Below, in pieces: positions 10,808 through 19,174 of a DNA stretch of 26,626 nucleotides. This stretch comes from Chara braunii (taxonomy: Eukaryota > Streptophyta > Charophyceae > Charales > Characeae), in NCBI GenBank assembly GCA_003427395.1, contig BFEA01000008.1:4240972-4267597 (forward strand), in the 5' to 3' direction. Position numbers and translations under genes: made by a program. The notes beneath the pieces were generated by a model. It saw only the letters and a program-made list of their open reading frames with translations, searched no databases and was not told the origin of the DNA. Numbering within the stretch: the first letter of the stretch is position 1; every line of letters starts with the position of its first letter.

Positions 10808-10907
10808 AAAAGGAGCTAGCCCAGTAGGTACCGTCACCAGATTACCACCCCGCAGACATGGGGATCGAACCTGACATAGTGCACTACCGGGCTAGCTCCT
10901 TTTGGAG
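10808..10907 (-). repeat. tRNA-like/SINE-like palindromic segment
   Basis: On the minus strand the segment begins GGAGCTAGCCCGGTAGTGC, A-box-like, and reaches GGTTCGATCCCC (plus 10860-10871), a good B box, about 23 bases later, shorter than in a true tRNA. The ends pair with each other (GGAGCTAGCCC with GGGCTAGCTCC, extending to about 20 bp with mismatches), and CCCC...GGGG forms an inner stem. It may be a tRNA-derived relic or SINE head; no functional tRNA is claimed. Confidence 0.35.
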
Positions 10908-11027
10908 CAGCCGCAATTTGACAGAGGGTGCGGCCGATTTTCGGCCGTGCGATCTTCGAGATCGTGCGGCTGAAATCAGCCGCGCTGGGGTGAAATGACC
11001 CCTGTGGTCCATATTTTTTCTTTTTTT

Positions 11028-11259
11028 TTCAAAAAAAAAAAAAAAAAAAACGAGAGAGGAAAAAAAACTTACTTGTCCAGTAGCTGGACGCGTAAGCGTC
11101 CAGGTACGGGTGCGATGGAGGAGCTACAACGCCGAGGTAAGGAGTTTTCTCCGTTTTTTTCTTGGATTCGTTTTTTTTCTTTTCTTTTTGTAGTGCGTGT
11201 AGGATGGCGCCATCGTGGCGAAACGACATGACCGTTGGCTTAAGCCAACGGTAAAAGGG

Positions 11260-11295
<36 letters not shown>
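11028..11295. repeat. Homopolymer tracts, including A36
   Basis: T9 followed by C and about 20 A (around 11020-11050), an internal palindrome at 11231-11252, and an uninterrupted run of about 36 A (11260-11295) interrupt the hairpin array. Such runs may be retrotransposition tails and are also assembly-error prone. Confidence 0.6.
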
Positions 11296-11299
<4 letters not shown>

Positions 11300-11563
11300 A
11301 AAACTAAACTAAAATGAAGCACCGAGACTTAGTGTCCCCACAGAATATAACGGGCGCCCGTTTTTCGGGCAGCCCTTTCGCATCAAGGTGAAGTTTTCCT
11401 TTTTTTTCTCTTTTTGATTTTTTCTTCTTTATTAGATCTTGCTTAGATTTTTTTTTTTTTTTTTTCTTTCTAGATTTGGGTTAGAGTTATTTTTTTGTGT
11501 CTTCTTTCTTTTTTTTCTCGTGGTGCCCGTTCATTTCGGACGAACGGGCAGAGGCCACTGCGC

Positions 11564-11620
11564 CAGACTGTTTCGGCGGACCTCCACCGACTCATCAGGG
11601 GGTTGAACCCCGACAGTCTG
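11564..11620 (-). ncRNA. Type III hammerhead ribozyme, complete core (HHR1)
   Basis: Read on the minus strand: stem III 5' arm CAGACTGT (11620-11613), then C17 (11612) giving the cleavage triplet GUC. Stem I is GGGGT-loop-ACCCC (11611-11599), followed by the core CUGAUGA (11598-11592). Stem II is GTCGG-loop-CCGCC (11591-11575) with one mismatch (T-C) and four pairs. GAA (11574-11572) follows, then the stem III 3' arm ACAGTCTG (11571-11564), pairing perfectly over 8 bp. All conserved core bases (C3, U4, G5, A6, G8, A9, G12, A13, A14, U16.1, C17) are present. Stems I and II are closed and stem III open, so it is type III, as in viroid-like RNAs and plant retrozymes. Self-cleavage is predicted between 11612 and 11611, not shown. 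Confidence 0.8.
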
Positions 11621-11833
11621 CCCATGGGCAGCGAATGTGCNGCCCTAGGCAGCCAGATTCGGACAGAGAGAGAGGAAGAGAAAGGAGGGTGGAGGGAACT
11701 TACCTGGCCGTTGGCCTCCCTCTGCCTCGATTGATAGGACAAGCAGAACCGGATGAATCTTCAGCCCGAACGCGGGCAGATGCGCCGTGGGCCAGCCATA
11801 GTGGTTGTGCCCGTTGAAACAGGCAAGACGGTG

Positions 11834-11893
11834 CCCGACTGTTTCGTTGGACTTTCACCAACTCATCAAGAGGTTGAGACCCCGACACTCGGG
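11834..11893 (-). ncRNA. Second hammerhead motif, core-mutated (HHR2)
   Basis: Same architecture as HHR1 with its cleavage site 272 bases away. Minus strand: stem III CCCGAGTGT/ACAGTCGGG (8 of 9 pairs, one G-G mismatch), C17 at 11884, stem I GGGGT/ACCTC (one G-U), core UUGAUGA (11869-11863), stem II GTTGG/CCAAC fully paired, then GAAA. Stem II and the outer stem III pairs differ from HHR1 by paired changes, which supports a real RNA fold. The core C3 is U here, a change expected to impair catalysis strongly. Being 5' of HHR1 on the minus transcript, it would delimit a monomer of about 272 nt if both cut. Confidence 0.7.
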
Positions 11894-12760
11894 TAGCTCA
11901 GTCAAGGTGAGTGTTTTTTTTTTTTTTTTTTTTTTCCTTTTCGGAAAAATGTGGCGCCCATTCGTTTTAGTAACGGGCTGCAGTGTTTGCTGGCGCGCCC
12001 GAACCTGGCGCTGAAAGCGTCCGGGTGCGGGCGCGGGGCAAAGGTGGAAAAGAAAGCTCTGTTGAGCTTGAAGCTAGTTCGACTCCGTGAAATGACTGGG
12101 GGGAGGGGGAAGTGCTCGTTCGTTTCTCAGATGACGAGCTGCCCCTGCCTTAGAGAAAATAAAAAGAAACGAAAAGAAAAAAAAAGGGGAGGGTAGAAGT
12201 TGAAAAAAAAAAAGGAAACGGCCGCGGATTTAGCTGCGGCCTCGGTCCAGATGCAAGTTTAGAAGCATCTGGACTATGGATAGCTAGCAGACTGTTGGTT
12301 TCAGCAGTCTGCTTGAAAATGGCTGAGTACAGACATTTCTGGGCTGCGTTTGGCCGCGCGTGAAGGCCAGATGCATTACCAGGGTACAGAACTTGGTTCC
12401 CCTAGGGGACCATCAAGTTTCTTGGCCCTTGATCGCGATTTAGATCGAGGGCCAGGCTCTATTCCGAGATTTGGCTGGGGGCAAAGCAGCTGCCCTCAGC
12501 CTTCAGCCAGCTGTAAAAACTAGCCTACCACCAAGCAGCCTCACACTTGTGGCAATGTTGCTGGGGCATTCTACTTGAGTAAATGCTGGCTGGCTGGCTG
12601 CTGGTGTGATGAGGCGAAGTACGGGAGGTCTGCAGAAGCACTTGGAGGACGGAGGAAGCAGCCATAGTTAAAGGCTGGGAGCTTCTTGCCCCACCTTCTG
12701 TGCTTTGATGCAAGATGTGGGGAAACCGTGGCCTTGAGGTTGCTGCTGGTTTTCTAGGGA

Positions 12761-12967
12761 GGTGCGGCGGAAGCGCTATCGAATTTTTGCGGCAGCAGCA
12801 CCTGTTTTCTTCGTGGAACAGCGAAAGCGCTGTCGAAATTGAGCTGCGGCAGCGCTGGTTTTCTTGGCGGTACGGCGGAAGCGCTGCCGAAATGGTGCGG
12901 CGGCAGCACCAATTTCCTCAGCGGTACAGCGGGGCCGCTGCCGGATTTTGTGGCAACAGTATTGTAC
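12761..12967 (+). repeat. 54-bp tandem repeat, about four units
   Basis: Units start at 12761, 12815, 12869 and 12923 (the last partial), each beginning GG(T/A)(G/A)C(G/A)GCG with an exact 54-base period. Because 54 is divisible by three, frames stay open on both strands. The plus frame from 12715 reads an 18-residue repeat such as YGGSAAEMVRRQHQFPQR. A partial unit may precede it. It may be a coding minisatellite or simply repeat DNA; no start, splice or domain evidence makes it a gene. Confidence 0.7.
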
Positions 12968-13126
12968 ACAGGACTGCGAGAAGGGGTGTTGGACGTTGCC
13001 ACAGGGACGGTACCGCCAAGGTGGAAGTGCNCGCTGCCGGATTTTGTGGCAACAGTATTGTACACAGGACTGCGAGAAGGGGTGTTGGACGTTGCCACAG
13101 GGACGGTACCGCCAAGGTGGAAGTGC
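12936..13126. other. 95-bp exact duplication around an N (assembly join)
   Basis: Bases 12936-13030 and 13032-13126 are identical, separated only by N at 13031. The length equals that of the 14230-14324 duplication. This is best read as an unmerged overlap of two contigs, so the sequence probably occurs once. Confidence 0.85.
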
Positions 13127-14219
13127 ACCTTGGAACAGAAGGGTGTAACGATCGTCTTGTTGACGGCGTTGCGGCACGCGGCACTTGTAAGAATTGTCGA
13201 GGCCGTTGTTATTTTTTTGCGGCATACCGAGTAAGCGGGGATTGGGTCCGGAACCACCAAGTATTGCAGCAGGCAGGTGGTGACCTGACTTGGTATTTGG
13301 TGGGTTGAGTTGGCGCTGTTTTGGTGGAAGGCNTGACGTTGAGGCTGAGGGATTTGAGAGTGGATTACTCTCCGCGACGGCGAGCTCGCTTTTGTGTTGG
13401 TGAGCGGTGCCTGAGTTAGTGGTGGCGTTTGAAGGAGGGTGTGGTTCATCCTTGTGAGTGGCCACAACGAGAGTTTTGCGGCCGAACTTTTCAGAAAATA
13501 CTTGGCTTTCTCGAGTGAGCCTTCAAGAAATTCACTCAAGGTCAGTGCGACTCAGTTTCCTTGCACACCCGCGTGAACCCACACCTTGCATGACCTTGCT
13601 TTGAATTCAGGGGAAGAGGTAGAGTAAGAGCGTGATGTCATGCGTGTGAAGAAAGGGCTAACTTGTTTTGGGGATGGATGAATCTCTGGATTGTTTTTCT
13701 TGATTGTGCAGGTGGGATGGGAGATGCGTGTGAGAAGGAATTAGCATTGTTTGCTCGAGATAATAATGGGGATGCTTACCTCTCTCCCATTCAACCTGAA
13801 TGCATGTGACAGAAAGGAGGAGAAACAAAAATAATACTGGAAGTGTGAACGGACGGGTGCCGAAAGAATGAAGGTCGTGGGGAAATTAAAAGAAAAGAAG
13901 ACGAGGGAACACCTTAGTATTTTTTCAAGGTTTTCCCCATTCTATCCCGAACGACCACTATCCTTCTATGCCCGTCCAAAATATCTTACTTCTTTCTCTT
14001 CTCAATCCGTCTAAGTCCACCCTTAGCCGGAAAGGCATAGAGTGATCGTCTGCACCTAGGGTTTAGGCTTCTTCTCTCTAGGAGGCATTCGACGCGGGGG
14101 TTCGTTGCCTTCGGGGTCCGCCGTGTTATCGACTCGGAGCGGACTGCTTATGCGGGGGGATACCATGTTGTTGTGGTGGAGCCAGCCCAACATATGAGTC
14201 CTGAACAATGTGCTCGGGC
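13127..14219 (+). other. 3' spacer before the polypurine tract
   Basis: No gene, domain or clear repeat was recognised. There is an N at 13333 without flanking duplication. The last part (about 14050-14215) is GC-rich and leads into the polypurine tract. Open frames here on the minus strand depend on the tandem repeat and duplication upstream. Confidence 0.4.
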
Positions 14220-14231
14220 GAGGGGGAGGGG
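14220..14231 (+). other. Polypurine tract
   Basis: GAGGGGGAGGGG immediately precedes TATTCCAAACC, the start of the 3' LTR. This is the expected plus-strand primer position. Its G-richness means the LTR start is either the GG at 14230 or the T at 14232. Confidence 0.75.
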
Positions 14232-14420
14232 TATTCCAAACCACTTCCTAGAGGGTAGGGTGTCTTGAAGCTAGGGGCAGTCGCCTCCTCGTGCTTTCAG
14301 GAAAAGGGGAGGTTGAATCTAGTANGGTATTCCAAACCACTTCCTAGAGGGTAGGGTGTCTTGAAGCTAGGGGCAGTCGCCTCCTCGTGCTTTCAGGAAA
14401 AGGGGAGGTTGAATCTAGTA
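14230..14420. other. 95-bp exact duplication at the 3' LTR start (assembly join)
   Basis: Bases 14230-14324 are repeated exactly at 14326-14420 with one N between, and the same sequence starts the window at base 1. All three copies begin at GGTATTCC, as expected if an assembly graph node begins at the repeat boundary. The real LTR probably starts once here. Confidence 0.85.
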
Positions 14421-14642
14421 CCCGGCTGGGTGGCCGCTTTAGGAGCCACCAATGTGTGGGAGGGCTGGCGGCACAAGAAGCCCAGCCCATGACTCAACTA
14501 GTGTTAAATGGGGTGCAATTAGGTACTACTCTTACGATCGGACCGTGACACAAGAATCACGGTCGAAAAGGGGAGTGAAGATTGAACATGAAGATGGGTA
14601 TATCTGAGTTTATTTTGACAAAGCTACCGCTTCATCGTTCTG

Positions 14643-15146
14643 ATGCTTGCGGAGACAGTGATTCTCCGATTGTTCAGCACACGCGAGGCGGCGGCTAATT
14701 GGTTAGCGGTGCCGACATGATCCCTCGCCGGCATGATACGGAAAGGAAGGTTGGTGTACAACCCACTAGAGGTTTATTCGGAACGGGATATGTCACGATT
14801 CTGGGACGGGAGCGTGAGGAAACCACCGCGGAGTTATATTTTCTTGGTTGAACCAGGCCAGCGTATTGTGCGATATGATTTTGCGTCTCCTAATCCGTTA
14901 CGAGATTATGGAGACACGAACCTAGTTGTGGTTCACGAGGACTGTCCAGGAGTAGAGAGCATTCCTGAGGTTAGAGGAATGTTCCTCCATATTGTACTTC
15001 ATCTAAACGATTTACAAGGGTCATTCGGCCTCCTTCATCACGTGAGACGAGTCCGAGCGAACAGATTTAATACCATTCGCTCGGAACGTTTTGACGTCAT
15101 CGCTTTCTATGATGAGGCGTGTGAAATTTACGAGCGCCTTTTCTAA
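14643..15146 (+). pseudogene. LTR ORF-A, copy with premature stop
   Basis: It matches the frame at 319-822 from the ATG at 14643, but codon 26 is TGA (14718) where the 5' copy has CGA. Downstream the frame is open to TAA/TAG at 15144, ending in DEACEIYERLF as in the 5' copy. About eleven amino-acid differences separate the downstream 137 residues, as expected for neutral divergence after insertion. Confidence 0.5.
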
Positions 15147-15169
15147 TAGGTGGCATTTTCGGTGTGCAG

Positions 15170-15721
15170 ATGCCAAGGGGACGGCGGGACCTCACTCAGG
15201 CCAGATATCTACTGATTCGCGACACTACGGACGAGGAGCGGATCCAGCGAGCGGAGCGATTAATAATGGTTCGGGATGGAGCGTCCACACGCTGGATTGG
15301 TTTTATCGGCCTGCTCAGCGATGGGCAGGGATCATTTCCCAACTCGCGCGCAGATGTTTGCGCCAATTTGGCCCAACTTCCGGACGAAGTTTATGGATAT
15401 ACCTTGTACTTCCATCGTGCGAGCAACCTCCAATGCCTTTCTCGGGTCATTGTGAGCGTTAAAATTACCCTATTCAGGGAGCGCTATGGCGTCGTCCGGA
15501 TTAAGGACACCACGACCACACACCTGTTTCGGATGCGTCAGACGTTCCGCGCCATAGTCTGTAAGCTCGCCTCACGGATGACTTCTCTCTATGATACGCG
15601 GAAGGTTCGAGTCTCCCGAGGTGGACGCGTCTCCACCCTGACTTTTGACGACGAGGAGCTTACGCTACTCGACCGGTTAGAGGTTAAGGCCCGTGAGGGC
15701 CGACAGGTTTATCCCGGCTAA
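15170..15721 (+). CDS. LTR-encoded ORF-B, intact copy, unknown function
   Basis: The ATG at 15170 opens 183 codons to TAA at 15719. The protein starts MPRGRRDLTQARYLLIRD and ends REGRQVYPG. It has a charged N-terminus, a mixed centre (DEVYGYTLYFHRASN), a basic stretch (RKVRVSRGGRVS) and an acidic segment (TFDDEELTLLDRLE). I recognise no family. It lies about 20 bases after ORF-A and far upstream of the TATA-like box, so it is in U3. The 5' LTR copy has lost its centre. No start context or splicing evidence shows that it is translated. Confidence 0.45.
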   Translation: MPRGRRDLTQARYLLIRDTTDEERIQRAERLIMVRDGASTRWIGFIGLLSDGQGSFPNSRADVCANLAQLPDEVYGYTLYFHRASNLQCLSRVIVSVKITLFRERYGVVRIKDTTTTHLFRMRQTFRAIVCKLASRMTSLYDTRKVRVSRGGRVSTLTFDDEELTLLDRLEVKAREGRQVYPG

Positions 15722-16348
15722 GCGCACCCTCTTGAATCAGGTGCCATGGTGAGTTGTCCTTATAGCAGGATCACGTCCATATGACTCTACAAGGGTAATA
15801 ATAAATAATAAAAAAAATAATCTTGTGTAGGTAGGCCAACCAGATGGATAGTATCTGAATTACCCCGATGATAGCACTATCATGCTTATGCATTGAGGGG
15901 TAATCGATCATTTAAATATAAAATAAGCAAAACGAAGAATGAATATTCGAAAAGGTGCTGAGCGGAACAACGAGGTCGAAGTAACAGAAGACGAAACAGT
16001 CCCACACTAAGTAACCTGGTGTTGGCAATGGCTACTTCGTCATTCGTGGAACAGAGAGAGTAATTATCACTTAGGGGGACAAAGCGACTAACGTTATTAC
16101 ACTCGCCCCTCCAAGTAGGTATACGTGATACGGAAGCGTGGTCGAACCGAAAGTTCGAACATCGACCACGAGCCAGATCACTTGCGATCTGCATGGTACC
16201 AGCGTTATTTACTTGTAGAAGCTGTGCGCGATAGATTTTCCGTCCGCGGAAGGCGGTATAATTGTCTCTTCGGTCATGCAGGCGGGAAATGATAACCTTG
16301 GCAGGTCGTCTCATCAAGTCAAAATGTTGTTATAAATTGGTAGGGGAT

Positions 16349-16355
16349 TATAAAG
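16349..16355 (+). promoter_or_regulatory. TATA-like box of the 3' LTR
   Basis: TATAAAG is identical in sequence and context to the 5' LTR box at 1664. In a 3' LTR it could drive read-out into the flanking DNA beyond 16840. Confidence 0.4.
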
Positions 16356-16840
16356 GGACTAGGATTATACATTCGGTTTCACGTTTGGTTGAGGCCGTTT
16401 TAGTCGACCGACGCTTGTTCGTACCAAGGAGTTCAGCGCCCTCGGAAACGGACAACGTTCGGGTTTATTTGGCGTTAACCAAGCGTACTTATACTCAAGT
16501 GAGCGAGCAAACGCCCTCGGCTGACCTACCTCTGCAATTGCATATTAAAACTTTCGCACGTGGGTCGGTAGCTCGGTAGGGATACGCCCCTGAGGGTGCT
16601 GACAGCCCCTCAGGGAAGGTAAGTTGTGCCCCGCGAAAATCTATCCTGTCGTAGGGGACCGCGGGATGTATAGCTGGCGCACCCGGCTAGAGCGGCGAAG
16701 GGACAATGCAACCACATCCGTCTCGGCGGTTCAGGGAATTATCTCTGCATCGTCCTAAGTTGTCTCTTGATTTTGTTTTGTTCTAACTCCTGCGTGACAT
16801 AGCCGGGAGGGCCCTCGTTCACGCGAGGGTCGATGCGCTC

Positions 16841-17985
16841 GATACCGCAGGATTCCGGCCCAGACGCGCAGGACGGGAGGGACTTCTTCGGTACGCGAAG
16901 ACCCTCGCCCTACGTGATCGAGCAGCGGGATTAACAGGGGAACAAGGCAAAAGGGAAAAGAGGTACGATGACCGACTTAATCAGGCATCCTTGCAGACAA
17001 TCGCCACTTAGTACCCACGGACCACATACATGCATACGCAGACTCACACCCATTCACAGACCATCTCACCGAGACTCACTCCCATGCATGCAACCAATTA
17101 CCCACTCAACGGGACGTCGCATTTATCTCACGGAGACAGAGCAGCAATGGAGAAAAAGCGAGTTTCCTCGTACACAAAAATTTTCAATTGGCTGACGCCC
17201 TCAGACGTGACCTCAAACTTCCCAAGGACCACCGACCACCATAGCCACAAGACCCTATCGTGATCGGCGTCCGGTCTCCACCACTGCTCAATCCCTCTAG
17301 CTGGCTTACCCCGAGTCTATCGCTAAGCCCTACCCCCGTCGTCACTCCGCCCGTAACTTGGGCTCGTCAAGCTTGTTCGGCGCCGCGGACGTTCGCGCAT
17401 AGCTCGCGCAGTATTGCAGCCGAGATCAAAGAGAGGGAGAGGAGGGGGTTGTGAAAATTTATAGCATGGGAAGCGGCGGGTTGTGAACGCGACGAGCAGG
17501 ACAGAAGAAAGGTGGAGGGTTTCGGAAGAGGTGTTCCGCGGAGTCGCGTGGTCAGGCATGATTGGGGTTTTTGTTCAAGTGGTGCGCCTTTTCGCCTTCC
17601 ACATTGATCCGAGCATCCCAACTACGCAGCCATTCACTCGCGGAGGAAGACGGGGTGGGGATCGAGCTGGGCGTAGGGGAAGACGAAGAGTCCTGCATGG
17701 GGGAAACACGCGCAGCAAGAAAGGAAGATGGCGCGGGGATGCAAAGCAAGAAACAGGGGTGCAAGGCGGGCGAAGAATTCGGAGCTTAGGCGCGCGCGTA
17801 AAAATTCAAAAAGTCCCAACCGAAACGGTTTCTTTGTTTTCATACCGCGGCCGCTATTCGTCCGCGCGGGAGTTATTAACCAAAGAAAAGTGAAAAAGCT
17901 GCTACAAAAAGAAAACAAAAGTGAAAAGAAAGAAAAAACCCATTTTGTTCACATCCGTACTTCGGGGCTTCCGGGGGATTTTTCC
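16841..17985. other. Flanking DNA without recognised genes
   Basis: The first 90 bases form hairpins and may still belong to the LTR end. Bases about 17020-17110 are CA-rich. Bases 17260-17880 are GC-rich with overlapping open frames on both strands, an effect of composition; none shows a domain I know. An A-rich stretch (about 17878-17940) borders the LINE remnant that follows. Confidence 0.4.
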
Positions 17986-19028
17986 TCAAGGATACAGAAA
18001 GCCGTGCGGTACGGGTCTGAGCTTATCACAGGTTACCTCCGGCCCTTCTACTCGCACCCCTTCCATCACTAGGATGCACCTTTGCCACCAGAGCCCCCAT
18101 AGGATTGCTCTCTGACCCAATTTGAACATGTTTTCTACAAAGTCGGATGCCTCATGAGCTTGTGGCCAAATCCCTGTGAGGATGGTCCGCCATGACCACG
18201 GCCATGGCGGGTCGGAGATCATTTTTCTCCATATCCTATCCCACCAACGCCATGTCAGTTGTGTCGTAGGGCATTGCATGAACACATGTTCAATGGTTCT
18301 TGCTCTCTTCCTTATGGGGAGGGCCTGCGGGCATTGTGGGCACCAGGGCAGGGCCTGTCCTTACTGCTCCAGGTTTGTGTGGTCAATCAGCCAGTTCATA
18401 GTCGGGAGGCAGAATAGTCGGGAGGCAGAGGTGGGCAATATGCCACTGCAGCGAGGTGATTTTGGCCAGTTTTGCTTTTCGTTCTTGAAACCAGGGGATT
18501 TGCGTGAGAAGAGAGCGGTCCACATTGAGGTGTTTTGCCCATCTGTCATTTATCATATCTCTGAAGGGCCTCCTTGTCTAAGCATTTTATAGGTGGATCC
18601 GACAGTTAGTTTGTGGAGGCTAACCTTGTTGATGGGGCCTGTTATTCTTCCCCCGGTTGCCATTTCCATTCCTCTGGGTCGAAGGTCAATTCATGTATCC
18701 CGATGGTCGGCTGAAAGGCTTTGGCCTCCTCTCCCTTGTCCAGAACCCGTACCCGGAAGACTTTTGTCTTATCCATCCATATGAAGGTGTACCGACTGCC
18801 CTGTAGCATCCGGGATTGACTAAGGACATACCTTTCCACCAAGGCATCCTGGGTCTCTGGCTCTGCCTTTTTCTGGGCGAAATTGCAGAAATACGGGTTT
18901 GGACAAAACACCGTAGCAAGTATAGTGCGCCCTTGTATCGCGGCAAACATACCTGGGGCTCGGTCCCACCTGCGCCTTTCCGTTGTAGGAGGCTGCCACG
19001 AAGCCACCGGCGGGCGTCTAGGGACCAT
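17986..19028 (-). pseudogene. Non-LTR retrotransposon (LINE) ORF2 C-terminal fragment
   Basis: Reading the minus strand from 19028 downwards, pieces in shifting frames resemble the part of LINE ORF2 after the RT core. First comes AAIQGRTILATVFCPNP, then VERYVLSQSRML, then GRITGPINKVSLHKLTVGSTYK, then INDRWAKHLNV...QWHIAHLCLPTILPPDYELAD. Last is the zinc-binding RT-associated motif WCPQCP...IEHVFMQCPT (around 18270-18350) followed by LTWRWWDRIWRKM. C-x2-C...H-x4-C fits the zf-RVT family. At least two frameshifts and several stops break it, and it ends abruptly near 17986 without a poly(A) tail. Confidence 0.7.
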
Positions 19029-19174
19029 CGATTTTGTTTGTCAATCCATGGTCCTTAGGCGCCCACCATCTCTTGGTTGAATCCTCCTACAACGAAAATG
19101 GGCAGGTGGGACCTAGCCCCTGGAAAGTTACAGAAATACCGTTTTTGCAAAAGTTTGGATGCAGATTTACCAGG

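Larger units (their letters stand above)
10560..12501. other. Dense array of short perfect hairpins
   Basis: Strong inverted repeats follow one another. Stems (left/right) include 10560-10566/10576-10582, 10599-10606/10621-10628, 10720-10727/10731-10738, 10771-10777/10783-10789, 10791-10799/10808-10816, 10931-10937/10941-10947, 10950-10955/10959-10964, 10966-10972/10977-10983, 11084-11091/11096-11103 (GTAA loop), the perfect 22-base palindrome 11231-11252, 11356-11360/11366-11370, 11524-11532/11542-11550, 12245-12254/12265-12274, 12286-12294/12305-12313, 12390-12395/12414-12419, 12424-12434/12443-12453 and 12473-12483/12491-12501. Long A and T runs separate groups. The region lies in the 3' spacer of the retrotransposon and could be a nested structured-RNA element. 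It contains the two hammerhead motifs. Function unknown. Confidence 0.75.
1..16840 (+). mobile_element. Degenerate giant Ty3/gypsy LTR retrotransposon
   Basis: A full element can be followed in order: long direct repeat, tRNA-Asp primer-binding site, gag with zinc knuckle, protease, reverse transcriptase, RNase H, integrase, a 5.6 kb non-coding spacer, a polypurine tract, and the second direct repeat. Integrase after RNase H is the Ty3/gypsy order. No chromodomain is visible after integrase, and the tRNA-Asp site plus a long 3' region recall plant Athila/Tat lineages, although no env-like gene is recognised. Stops and frameshifts in gag and pol mean it cannot act on its own. The left boundary coincides with the first base of the window, so flanking DNA and a target-site duplication cannot be checked. 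Confidence 0.9.
14326..16840 (+). repeat. 3' LTR of the gypsy element
   Basis: This is the direct repeat of 1-2227, longer because it retains the ORF-B centre (15297-15630) and about 28 bases near 15877-15905. It is preceded by the polypurine tract. After GCGCTC (16840) it diverges from the 5' copy. The next 90 or so bases can fold (TCTTCG...CGAAGA inside GAGGG...CCCTC) and are followed by TTAACAGG, resembling the CAACAGG after the 5' copy, so the true LTR end could lie near 16936. Confidence 0.88.

Noticed and set aside
12936-13126. A CRISPR-like or tandem direct repeat
   Set aside because: There are only two units, exactly identical, separated by one N: an assembly overlap.
12754-13539. 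A long minus-strand protein of about 260 residues
   Set aside because: The frame crosses two Ns, includes the artefactual 95-bp duplication, and is kept open by the 54-bp repeat.
17483-17893. A 136-codon plus-strand gene in GC-rich flanking DNA
   Set aside because: Overlapping open frames occur on both strands from composition alone; no motif, start context or conservation is visible.
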